In this document: positions 6,821 to 13,930 of the stretch, one piece after another | How the letters are laid out: each line of letters starts with the position of its first letter | How positions within the stretch are numbered: position 1 is the stretch's first letter | Origin: an uncultured Lachnospiraceae bacterium | GTDB lineage: Bacteria > Bacillota > Clostridia > Lachnospirales > Lachnospiraceae | Reading direction: 5' to 3' | DNA length: 21,575 nucleotides | NCBI GenBank assembly: GCA_902803305.1 | Contig: CADCPL010000135.1 | Location: 1 to 21,575, forward strand | Notes under the pieces: model-generated | Databases searched by the model: none | Told to the model about the DNA's origin: nothing | Seen by the model: only the letters and a program-made list of their open reading frames with translations | Made by a program: the position numbers and the translations under genes

Positions 6821-8201
6821 TGTCTGCACCTCCCTCTTCGGAAACCTTCAAGGGGCACAGGCCCGTCATCAGCGACGAGTAATCCCTTCTGTTGCGGCAC
6901 TTTCCGTTGTACCATATCTTCTCCCAATCCTCTCCGAGGAAGTTTCCGAGATCACATCCTGTCAGCCAGCTCTGGCACGGTACGACGTTTCCGCCGGGCG
7001 TTATCGCCATATTGGAAAGGCACGCTCCGCACACCGGAACAGTCAGTCCGTTTTCATGGAAGAATTCTTCATCGATCCATCCCGGAGAGGTGAAGCTTAT
7101 CTCCATATCATTTGCGTACGCATAATCTACTGCAGCTTTCAGAACATCCCTGATCTCGTCCTTTCCAAGCTGCAGATCTTCGGACTGCTGCAGTCTTGCG
7201 TTACCCGTTGTGATCAGTCCCGAGCAAGTGACATATGTGACACCGAGACCGTGAAGGAATTCAAGAGTCTTTGCATAGTCTTTGTTCAATGTACAAAGCG
7301 GTGTATTGATACTGATATTGAGTCCCGCTTCAAGCGCATTCTTTATACCGTCAACTGTCTGATCATATGCATCCGATCCAACCAGCTTGTTGTGGATTTC
7401 CTTATCGCTTGAATAAAAAGTTATCTGAACACTGTCAAGCGATGCATCAAACAACTTCTCACAGTAATCCTTCGTGAGTTTTATGCCGTTCGTGTTCAGT
7501 CTTGTCACGAACCATCTTGCGTGATCGATGAGTTCGATAAGATCATCTCTCATCGTAGGTTCACCGCCGGTAAAAGTTACCTGCGGAATGCATATCTGCC
7601 TGCACTTGTCGATTATATCTTTCCAGTCCTGCGTGGACAGTTCCTCTTCACCGGACTGCTCCTGACCTGCGGCATAGCAGTGAACGCAGCACTGATTGCA
7701 GTTCCACTTTCCGCTCTTTGTCATCGCAGATACCATAAGGTCCATCCTGTGCGGTGCCCTCATATGCTCCGCGTAATCGCCTATATTGATATACTGAATA
7801 TACTCATCGGGCTTCTCGCCGTATGCGATCTGCTTGAAGGTGTTCATTATCCTGTAGATATCTTTTTTGATGATAAATGAAGGGATAAATCTATAGACCT
7901 TGCGTGAGGCCGCAAGCGTGCTGTCTATGATACTCTTCGTGTCTTCGTCACTTATAGGTCTTCCGTGATATTCATTGATCGAATCGATGAGCATGGACAG
8001 GAGTACTGCCCATGAAACATTGATCGGAATGATATCCTGACCGTTGAGGATGACCACACTGTTTACCGGTTCAGGTCCGTCATACTTGGGTGGGACCATG
8101 TGTATCCGCACAACGCCCGGCCCTTCGGGGTTCAGCGTCGTATGCTTCACCTCATTCAGATGATCTTTGATATAATTAACTACCCGTTTAGGATTTTTCA
8201 T
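6810..8201 (-). CDS. Radical SAM enzyme with SPASM/twitch-type C-terminus, probable peptide-modifying
   Basis: A 463-residue cytosolic enzyme. The radical SAM cluster motif is C168-x3-C172-x2-C175 followed by tyrosine. FTGGEPTMRDD (210-220) is the SAM-binding GGEP region and RLNTNGI (234-240) the next conserved strand. After the barrel come six cysteines (391, 394, 409, 416, 435, 449), with C394-x9-G-x4-C409 spacing typical of SPASM/twitch domains that hold auxiliary Fe-S clusters in peptide-modifying enzymes. About 150 residues precede the barrel and contain a strand-then-helices part (about 48-100) that could be a PqqD-like peptide-binding domain; that is only an impression. It is first in its operon, with AAAGGA six to eight bases before the ATG, and its stop codon lies inside the start of the Cys-Ala tail gene. 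PqqE/AlbA-like chemistry is possible; the reaction is unknown. Confidence 0.88.
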   Translation of the reverse strand: MKNPKRVVNYIKDHLNEVKHTTLNPEGPGVVRIHMVPPKYDGPEPVNSVVILNGQDIIPINVSWAVLLSMLIDSINEYHGRPISDEDTKSIIDSTLAASRKVYRFIPSFIIKKDIYRIMNTFKQIAYGEKPDEYIQYINIGDYAEHMRAPHRMDLMVSAMTKSGKWNCNQCCVHCYAAGQEQSGEEELSTQDWKDIIDKCRQICIPQVTFTGGEPTMRDDLIELIDHARWFVTRLNTNGIKLTKDYCEKLFDASLDSVQITFYSSDKEIHNKLVGSDAYDQTVDGIKNALEAGLNISINTPLCTLNKDYAKTLEFLHGLGVTYVTCSGLITTGNARLQQSEDLQLGKDEIRDVLKAAVDYAYANDMEISFTSPGWIDEEFFHENGLTVPVCGACLSNMAITPGGNVVPCQSWLTGCDLGNFLGEDWEKIWYNGKCRNRRDYSSLMTGLCPLKVSEEGGADNEK

Positions 8202-8270
8202 TATCTGTCCTTTCTTTTTGGATCATTCTTTTTCTTTACGGCTCCCGTCGCAGTAGCCGCATCAGCTGTA

Positions 8271-8300
8271 ATTATATCATATCAGGTTGCATTATATGAA
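8271..8300 (-). promoter_or_regulatory. Promoter for the radical SAM / Cys-Ala tail / ispA operon
   Basis: On the minus strand TTCATA (8300-8295) is followed after 18 bases by TATAAT (8276-8271), preceded by TGA to give an extended -10. The radical SAM start codon at 8201 lies about 65 bases downstream of the expected transcription start. The -35 region interleaves with the plus-strand promoter of the sulfhydrylase gene. Confidence 0.6.
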
Positions 8301-8316
8301 AAAAATCTGCTATCAT
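8287..8316 (+). promoter_or_regulatory. Promoter for the O-acetylhomoserine sulfhydrylase gene
   Basis: TTGCAT (8287-8292) is followed after 18 bases by TATCAT (8311-8316), preceded by TGC as an extended -10. The leader to the ATG at 8352 would be only about 30 bases, with a very strong ribosome binding site (AAAGGAGGG, 8338-8346). That leaves no room for a SAM riboswitch or T-box in the transcript. Confidence 0.6.
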
Positions 8317-8351
8317 ATGCCTTGATCAAAGACGCCTAAAGGAGGGCTATC

Positions 8352-9629
8352 ATGAACACGAATATTGAAACGAAATGTCTTCACGCAGGTTATGAACCGG
8401 GAAACGGAGAGCCGCGTCAGCTTCCCATATGGCAGAGCACCACTTGGAAGTATGCAACCAGCAATGATATGGGCGCTCTGTTCGATCTCGAAGCCGAGGG
8501 ATATTTTTATACAAGACTCCAGAATCCCACCAATGATCTTGCCGCAAAAAAACTCACCGAAATGGAGGGCGGATTTGCAGGAATGCTGACATCATCAGGT
8601 CAGGCAGCCAATTTCTTCGCGGTATTTAACATTTGCACGGCAGGTGATCACTTTATCGCATCATCAGCTATCTACGGCGGCACATACAATCTGTTCCTTG
8701 TTACGATGGCCAAGATGGGGATCGAATGTACATTCGTTGATCAGACCCTGTCCGAGGAAGAGCTTTCCAAATATTTTAAGCCCAACACAAAGGCTGTATT
8801 TGCAGAGACCATAACCAATCCGACATGTACTGTACTTGATATAGAAAAGTTCGCTCACCTGGCACACAGCCACGGAGTGCCTCTTATCATCGACAACACC
8901 TTCGCTACCCCGATCAATTGCAGACCTATAGAATGGGGTGCGGATATCGTGACACACTCTACAACAAAATACATAGACGGTCACGGTATCAGCGTCGGCG
9001 GTGCGATAATAGACAGCGGCAACTTTGACTGGATGGCAAATGCCGACAGATTCCCCGGACTTACAACTCCCGATGAGAGCTATCACGGGATCGTATATGC
9101 CAAGAAGTTCGGAAAGGCCGCATATATCACAAAAGCGACCGCACAGCTCATGAGAGATCTCGGCTGTATACAGTCGCCTCAGAATGCGTTCTATGTAAAC
9201 ACCGGCCTTGAATCGCTTCACGTGCGCGTACAGCGCCACTGTGAGAATGCTCTTAAAGTGGCTGCGTTCCTTAAAGCACATGAAAAAGTCGCATGGGTAC
9301 ACTATCCGGATCTTCCCGATGACGATTACCATGACCTTGCGGCAAAGTACCTTCCGAACGGATCATGCGGAGTATTGTGTTTTGCGATAAAGGGAGGTCG
9401 CGACAGATCGATCGCGTTCATGGACAAGCTTCGTCTGGCTACGATAGCTACTCACGTTGCCGATGCAAGGACATGTCTTCTTCATCCGGCAAGCCATACA
9501 CATCGCCAGTTATCAGATGAGCAGCTGGCCGAGGCAGGAATCTCACCTGATCTTATCCGCTATTCGGTAGGTCTGGAAAATGCAGATGACCTTATCGCGG
9601 ATCTGTCACAGGCACTTGATTCGATCTGA
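8352..9629 (+). CDS. O-acetylhomoserine sulfhydrylase-type PLP enzyme (Cys/Met metabolism family)
   Basis: A 425-residue PLP enzyme that most likely joins O-acetylhomoserine with sulfide (or methanethiol) to make homocysteine (or methionine). Family landmarks: PIWQSTTW (25-32), YTRLQNPT (53-60, phosphate-binding Y and R), SSGQAA (81-86), IYGGTYNLF (107-115), D181 in IIDNTFATP and the PLP lysine K206 in HSTTKYIDGHG. The site that is cysteine in methionine gamma-lyase (YGCT) is glycine here, and the length matches MetY-type sulfhydrylases rather than the shorter cystathionine enzymes. It stands alone on the plus strand, with its own promoter and terminator, divergent from the radical SAM operon. 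MetY is my preferred reading; related activities of the family cannot be excluded. Confidence 0.88.
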   Translation: MNTNIETKCLHAGYEPGNGEPRQLPIWQSTTWKYATSNDMGALFDLEAEGYFYTRLQNPTNDLAAKKLTEMEGGFAGMLTSSGQAANFFAVFNICTAGDHFIASSAIYGGTYNLFLVTMAKMGIECTFVDQTLSEEELSKYFKPNTKAVFAETITNPTCTVLDIEKFAHLAHSHGVPLIIDNTFATPINCRPIEWGADIVTHSTTKYIDGHGISVGGAIIDSGNFDWMANADRFPGLTTPDESYHGIVYAKKFGKAAYITKATAQLMRDLGCIQSPQNAFYVNTGLESLHVRVQRHCENALKVAAFLKAHEKVAWVHYPDLPDDDYHDLAAKYLPNGSCGVLCFAIKGGRDRSIAFMDKLRLATIATHVADARTCLLHPASHTHRQLSDEQLAEAGISPDLIRYSVGLENADDLIADLSQALDSI

Positions 9630-9635
9630 TACAGA

Positions 9636-10484
9636 CTATATGTGAAACCACGGCGGGATCACGGCTGCAAAGCTCTGACCCCGCTTTTTTATCTGAGCTT
9701 TTCTGATCTGTTTCTTTATGAATACCGGGAAATGATCGAGTACGAACTGCTTGATCCGGAGTTCTTTTTCTTTTTGGGAAAGAATCTCCGGGTCCTGATG
9801 AATTCCGTGAGCCTCCTGGATTGCGGCACTTTCCATAAGAGTGTCATGATAATTTACGCTCGAGAGTCCGTCGGCATTCGTGATGCAGATAACGGCTCCC
9901 GAGTCTGCAAACCCGCCTTCCATGTCATTTACCGTGAGCAGAAAATCATAATCCGCGCTGTATCGATATTTTGTATCAAACGGATGCTCGCGCAGTATAT
10001 CGGCCTTTGCAAATACCGACTGGTGTGAAAAAGGCATAGATCGCGTGATCTTCTTTGCATCCTTTGCAAACAGATGAAAACTGCCGTATTCATAAACCGC
10101 GCAGTCACCGTATATCACGGCGGGTCTGCTGCCGCGGTTTTCCTCGATCGTATCTGATATGCGTTTTAACACGGACGTATCGTAAAAGCAGTCTCCTGCA
10201 TTCATGAAGTTGATATACTCTCCGGATGCGGCGCTAACGCCTTTGTTCATCGCATCGTATATCCCCTTGTCGCTCTTTACGATGTATTTAAAGCTGATCC
10301 CTTTTTCCCTGAACCTGTCCGAATACCCGGCTACAACAGACTTTGTGTCATCGGTCGATCCGCCGTCTTCTATCACGTACTCGTAGTCAGTAAAGTCCTG
10401 CATAAGGACAGACTCGATCGTGACCGGAAGAAAGCGGGCAGCATTTAAGCATACGGTTATCACACTTATCTTAATAGGGATCAC
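9636..10484 (-). CDS. Family 2 glycosyltransferase
   Basis: A 282-residue soluble GT-A glycosyltransferase using a nucleotide-sugar donor, probably for a surface polysaccharide. Visible motifs: KISVITVCLNA (5-15), EDGGSTDDT (39-47, nucleotide binding), SDKGIYDAMNKG (71-82), FMNAGD (93-98, in the place of the DXD metal motif) and SADYDF in the acceptor half. It is the last gene of the long operon. The marked start GTG (10484-10482) overlaps the TGA of the upstream gtrB-like gene by four bases, but the Shine-Dalgarno AGGAG (10484-10488) runs into that GTG. An ATT at 10475-10473, eight bases past AGGAG, would give the canonical N-terminus starting at the lysine of KISVITV. Donor and acceptor are unknown. 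Confidence 0.88.
   Translation of the reverse strand: MIPIKISVITVCLNAARFLPVTIESVLMQDFTDYEYVIEDGGSTDDTKSVVAGYSDRFREKGISFKYIVKSDKGIYDAMNKGVSAASGEYINFMNAGDCFYDTSVLKRISDTIEENRGSRPAVIYGDCAVYEYGSFHLFAKDAKKITRSMPFSHQSVFAKADILREHPFDTKYRYSADYDFLLTVNDMEGGFADSGAVICITNADGLSSVNYHDTLMESAAIQEAHGIHQDPEILSQKEKELRIKQFVLDHFPVFIKKQIRKAQIKKRGQSFAAVIPPWFHI
9653..9690 (+). terminator. Rho-independent terminator of the sulfhydrylase gene, inside the converging GT2 gene
   Basis: The plus strand folds as GCGGG/CCCGC (9653-9657 with 9680-9684), then TCA/TGA (9659-9661 with 9676-9678), a G-T pair, then GCT/AGC (9664-9666 with 9671-9673) around a GCAA loop (GNRA type), with two single mismatches. TTTTTT follows directly. 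It starts 24 bp past the stop codon. The same bases encode the last residues of the minus-strand glycosyltransferase. The minus direction has no T-run after the stem, so it should act only on plus-strand transcripts. Confidence 0.85.
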
Positions 10485-11419
10485 TCCTCTTCTTTTGTGA
10501 TGAATATGGGTCTGTTCTTTGTCTCAAGATATGTCTTTCCGAGATACGCGCCGACTATTCCGGTACACAGCAGCTGCGTTCCGGCAAAGAACACGATGAT
10601 ACATATCATTGACGGCCATCCGCTTGTCGGATCTCCGTACAGAAGTGTCTTGATAACAACAAATAGTATGAGTGCAAAAGCCAGGAACGTAACGATGAAA
10701 CCGAGCGTGATCACGAACGAGAGCGGTGCTGTAGAAAAGCCCAGTATCGCCTCGAATGAGTACCGCAGCAGTCCGAAAAATGACCATTTTGTCTCGCCTG
10801 CGATCCTCTCAACATTTTCAAATTCTATCCACTTGGTCTTAAAACCTACCCAGCTGTATATTCCCTTGGTAAATCTGTTGTTCTCGCCAAGTTCGAGAAT
10901 GGCGTCCACCATCCTGCGGTTCATGATCCGATAATCCCTTGCACCGTCAACAAACTCAACATCGCTTATCTTGTTCATGAGTCTGTAGAACATTCTGGCA
11001 AAGAGCGACCTGATCTTCGGCTCTCCTTTTCTCGTGACTCTTCTCGTTGCGGCCGAATCATATCCTTCATTTACGATGGCTTCATACATCTCCATCATAA
11101 GTTCAGGCGGGTCCTGCAGATCCGCATCCATGCACACGACATAGTCGCCTGCTGCCTTTGATAAGCCCGCATAGAGCGCGGCTTCTTTTCCGAAATTTCT
11201 TGAAAAAGATACAAATCTTACTCTTTTATCCTTTTCCCGAAGTCCTTTTATTATCGCAAGCGTATTATCCGAAGATCCGTCGTCGATAAAGATATATTCG
11301 AAATCCACGTCGGGATACTTTTCTCCGAACTGTCCCCTTATCTTCTCGATCGCATCATAGAAAAAGGGTATGGCAGCCTCTTCGTTATAACACGGAACTA
11401 TAACAGATAATAAACTCAT
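10481..11419 (-). CDS. GtrB/DPM1-like polyprenyl-phosphate glycosyltransferase
   Basis: Transfers a hexose from a nucleotide sugar to undecaprenyl phosphate on the inner face of the membrane. Of 312 residues, the first 225 form the GT2 domain with VIVPCYNEE (6-14), IDDGSSDNT (45-53), SFSRNFGKEAAL (71-82) and DADLQDPPE (98-106, the DXD of this family). Two membrane helices follow at about 234-259 and 267-292, and the tail ends YLETKNRPIF, a pattern typical of GtrB/CsbB. The ATG has AAAGGAGAG upstream. It lies 10 bp after trhP and overlaps the next GT2 gene by four bases. A lipid-linked sugar made here would need a GT-C enzyme; the large membrane protein at 18639-20300 is a candidate, though in another transcription unit. 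Confidence 0.93.
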   Translation of the reverse strand: MSLLSVIVPCYNEEAAIPFFYDAIEKIRGQFGEKYPDVDFEYIFIDDGSSDNTLAIIKGLREKDKRVRFVSFSRNFGKEAALYAGLSKAAGDYVVCMDADLQDPPELMMEMYEAIVNEGYDSAATRRVTRKGEPKIRSLFARMFYRLMNKISDVEFVDGARDYRIMNRRMVDAILELGENNRFTKGIYSWVGFKTKWIEFENVERIAGETKWSFFGLLRYSFEAILGFSTAPLSFVITLGFIVTFLAFALILFVVIKTLLYGDPTSGWPSMICIIVFFAGTQLLCTGIVGAYLGKTYLETKNRPIFITKEEE

Positions 11420-11429
11420 ACTCTCTCCT

Positions 11430-12680
11430 TTATGCTTTCATGCGAAGAACATCACCGGCCTGTACTTTTGTCCCACCGCTCTCAATGCAGTTGATCGTGA
11501 CGAAAATCACCTGACACGCATGCGGTGCACTCATCTGGCTGATGCCGTCCTCACTCTCGATCCTTTCCACTTTGGCGAAGATATTGTCTCCACCGGGCTT
11601 CATGATCTCTATCGTGTCCCCAACACAGAACTTGTTCTTCTGTGTCAGCCTGATCCTGCCGTCATCCGTAACTTCCTCAATGATCCCGAGGAACACATAC
11701 TCTACCACATAAGTACTGTTGTCATATATCTGGGACTCTTCTCCGGGACTTCCGAAATAAAATCCCGTTGTATAATTCCTGTATGTACACTTGGCGATCT
11801 CGCTCTTGTACCACTCGAGGTTTTCTCTGTAGATCTGCGGATCGTCGGTCCAGTCATCTATCGCCTTGCGATATGTCCTTGCAACGGTCGCGACATAAAG
11901 CGCCGTCTTCATACGGCCTTCGATCTTGAAGCTGTTGATACCCGCTCCGATCATCTCCGGAATGTGCTCGATCATACACAGATCTTTTGAATTGAATATG
12001 AAAGTACCTCGGTCGTTCTCATCTACCGGCATGTACTCTCCGGGTCTTTGCTCTTCAACAAGAGCATATTTCCATCTGCACGGATGCGTGCACTCGCCGA
12101 GGTTGGCGCTCCTGCCCGTCATATATGCCGACAGCAGGCAGCGGCCGGAATATGAAATGCACATCGCACCGTGAATGAAACATTCGATATCCATGTCTTC
12201 GGGGATCTTGTCCCGAAGCGCCTTTATCTCTTCAAGGGTCATCTCTCTTGCACAGACTACTCTCTCGGCTCCGAGCTTGTGCCAGAACTCAAATGTCTTG
12301 TAGTTCGTATTATTCGCCTGGGTACTGATGTGCACCGGGATCTCGGGACATATCTCACGCTCCAGCGTAAACATTCCCGGATCTGCAACAAGTATCGCAT
12401 CCGGATGAAGCCCCTTTAGTTCTTCAAAATACCTTGCAGCCTCATCCATGTCGCGGTCATGAGCATAGATGTTGGCCGTAACATGAATCCTTACCCCGTT
12501 TTCGTGAGCAAACCTTATGCCCTCGGCCATCTCTTCCGTGGAAAAGTTTTTTGCCTTGGCCCTCAGGCTGAAAGCCTCCCCGCCTATATATACCGCATCC
12601 GCACCATATCGGACTGCCGTCTTTAACACCTCAAGACTGCCCGCAGGCACGAGAAGTTCAGGTTTTTTTACATTACTCAT
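11430..12680 (-). CDS. trhP: U32 family protein, TrhP-type tRNA U34 hydroxylation enzyme
   Basis: Annotated historically as a U32 peptidase or collagenase. Characterised relatives (E. coli YegQ, B. subtilis YrrN/YrrO) hydroxylate uridine 34 of tRNA with prephenate as a source. The 416 residues include PELLVPAG (7-14), YGADAVYIGG (25-34), the U32 signature ECFIHGAMCISYSGRC (166-181) and cysteines 167, 174, 181, 197 and 201, some of which probably hold an Fe-S cluster. Length matches YrrO; no separate YrrN-like gene is present. The start ATG overlaps the trmR stop by four bases (ATGA), with GGGAG seven bases upstream. Its neighbour TrmR methylates the hydroxyl it would make, so the pair accounts for 5-methoxyuridine at the wobble position. 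Confidence 0.9.
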   Translation of the reverse strand: MSNVKKPELLVPAGSLEVLKTAVRYGADAVYIGGEAFSLRAKAKNFSTEEMAEGIRFAHENGVRIHVTANIYAHDRDMDEAARYFEELKGLHPDAILVADPGMFTLEREICPEIPVHISTQANNTNYKTFEFWHKLGAERVVCAREMTLEEIKALRDKIPEDMDIECFIHGAMCISYSGRCLLSAYMTGRSANLGECTHPCRWKYALVEEQRPGEYMPVDENDRGTFIFNSKDLCMIEHIPEMIGAGINSFKIEGRMKTALYVATVARTYRKAIDDWTDDPQIYRENLEWYKSEIAKCTYRNYTTGFYFGSPGEESQIYDNSTYVVEYVFLGIIEEVTDDGRIRLTQKNKFCVGDTIEIMKPGGDNIFAKVERIESEDGISQMSAPHACQVIFVTINCIESGGTKVQAGDVLRMKA

Positions 12681-13342
12681 CGATCTGCTCCCGCTCCAGT
12701 CTTGACGGAAAGCGTCATCCCGTCTCCGATCGGAAGTATCGTCGACACCATTTCCGTATCTTCGGAAAGGGTCCGAAGGAACTCCCTCATCCTCGCATGG
12801 ATCGTTCGATCGCGTCTTCTTACCGCGAACCTCGATAATACTATATCTCCGTCAAAGAGCACGTTATCGCATAAAAGCACTCCTCCTTCGGTGAGCATCT
12901 TTTTGCACACCGGATAATAGCTTATATACTGTGCTTTGGCGGCATCAACAAAGATCATGTCATACGATCTTTTCTTTTGTTCAAGCTCTTCTATGACAGG
13001 CTGCGCGTCCCCTTCGATGAGATTGATCCTGTCAGAAAATCCCGCATCGGCAATGTTTTTCTTTGCCACCTTTATGCGCTTCTCATAATTCTCTATAGTG
13101 TCGATCAAAGCATCCGGAGCATATGTGGCCATAAAGATCGCCGAAAAACCGGTCGCAGTACCTATCTCAAGTATCGAAGAAGGCCTGATATCGGCAAGAA
13201 CGAATCTTATGAGGCTCTGGGCGCTCTTTCTGATCATCGGTATGTTGTCGGCACGAGTGATCTTTTCCAATTCCTCAAGATACGGGGTATTGGGACATCC
13301 TATGGACTCTATGAACGCTGCCGTTCTCTCATCGGTGATCAC
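12677..13342 (-). CDS. trmR: O-methyltransferase, TrmR-type tRNA 5-hydroxyuridine methyltransferase
   Basis: A 221-residue SAM-dependent class I methyltransferase of the YrrM/TrmR group, which methylates 5-hydroxyuridine-34 to 5-methoxyuridine. Visible motifs: ILEIGTATGFSA (57-68, SAM binding), DTIENYEKR (81-89), MIFVDAAK (129-136) and GGVLLCDNVLFDG (153-165, metal/acceptor side). The start is GTG (13342-13340), which overlaps the TGA of the mltG-like gene by four bases. The Gly codons at the end of that gene (GGTGGTGGCGGA) supply the ribosome binding site. Gene order mltG-like, trmR, trhP equals yrrL-yrrM-yrrN/O of B. subtilis, which supports the assignment over a catechol O-methyltransferase reading. 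Confidence 0.88.
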   Translation of the reverse strand: MITDERTAAFIESIGCPNTPYLEELEKITRADNIPMIRKSAQSLIRFVLADIRPSSILEIGTATGFSAIFMATYAPDALIDTIENYEKRIKVAKKNIADAGFSDRINLIEGDAQPVIEELEQKKRSYDMIFVDAAKAQYISYYPVCKKMLTEGGVLLCDNVLFDGDIVLSRFAVRRRDRTIHARMREFLRTLSEDTEMVSTILPIGDGMTLSVKTGAGADR

Positions 13343-13920
13343 TGTCCGCCACCACCGTCATCTTCTGCCTGACCGCCTTCAGACTCGGCACCTTCCTCAT
13401 ACGGATCATGCAGTTCTTCCTCCTCGGGCAGCTGATCTTCCTCGGTTCCTTCCCAGTCTCCCGAAACCTTATCAAGAGCAGATTCCTCGCTCAAAGGAAC
13501 ATCCGAAAGTGCTGTCCCGTCATCTTCCTCTTCATCCTCATCGGATCCTTCCGAATCCTTTCTTCCGGCAATGATCGCGAACATATCATCCGCTGTCATC
13601 GATGTATTAAGCGTGTAAAATCCCGGCTTGATGTCCGCATCATAAACGGAACATTTTTTCTGTACATAGAAAAGCTTGGAATCCCGGATAAGACCCTTTT
13701 CTTCAAACATCCTGCCGACATCCATCGTGGAATCACCCTGGACTATCGTGACTGCTACATCACGGCCGGGTGCGGGACTCATCGCCTCTTCGGTATATAT
13801 CCTGAACCCGAAATCATATGCTTCCTGTCCTATACGGAATATCACGAGTATCGCGATCGCAAGTATAGCTGCTCTCACGATGAATCCCATGAATCCGAGT
13901 GCCAAGTTTTTAATGTTCAT
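13339..13920 (-). CDS. MltG-like membrane protein lacking the lytic transglycosylase domain
   Basis: The gene stands where yrrL/mltG is expected, but the protein has only 193 residues against about 330-400 for MltG. Seen: one membrane helix (about 11-29), then a region resembling the N-terminal LysM-like part of MltG (VTIVQGDSTMDVGRMFEEKG 57-76, IKPGFYTLN 97-105, MTADDMFAIIAG 108-119). After residue 120 comes an acidic tail (31 D/E in 73 residues), ending in GGGGQ. The YceG catalytic domain with its glutamate is absent. The next gene begins at once with a four-base overlap, so no remnant lies downstream. It could be a regulatory or scaffold version of MltG. The start ATG has GAGGA seven bases upstream. 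Confidence 0.72.
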   Translation of the reverse strand: MNIKNLALGFMGFIVRAAILAIAILVIFRIGQEAYDFGFRIYTEEAMSPAPGRDVAVTIVQGDSTMDVGRMFEEKGLIRDSKLFYVQKKCSVYDADIKPGFYTLNTSMTADDMFAIIAGRKDSEGSDEDEEEDDGTALSDVPLSEESALDKVSGDWEGTEEDQLPEEEELHDPYEEGAESEGGQAEDDGGGGQ

Positions 13921-13930
13921 TTTACTTCCT

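Noticed and set aside
6821..6829. GTG at 6829 as the start of the Cys-Ala tail protein
   Set aside because: The Shine-Dalgarno GGGAGG overlaps this codon; ATG at 6820 is eight bases from it and starts a typical signal peptide.
8100..8339. Plus-strand frame with a hydrophobic middle, upstream of the sulfhydrylase gene
   Set aside because: It starts inside the radical SAM gene, has no ribosome binding site and covers the divergent promoters.
8317..8351. SAM riboswitch or T-box before the sulfur amino acid gene
   Set aside because: The leader from the best promoter is about 30 bases, too short for either, and no conserved stems are seen.
8664..9332. Minus-strand open frame of 222 codons
   Set aside because: Antisense to the PLP enzyme, whose catalytic lysine and motifs lie in the same stretch; no family likeness.
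12677..13920. Frameshifted full-length mltG
   Set aside because: The acidic tail is followed directly by trmR with a four-base overlap, leaving no room for the catalytic domain in any frame.
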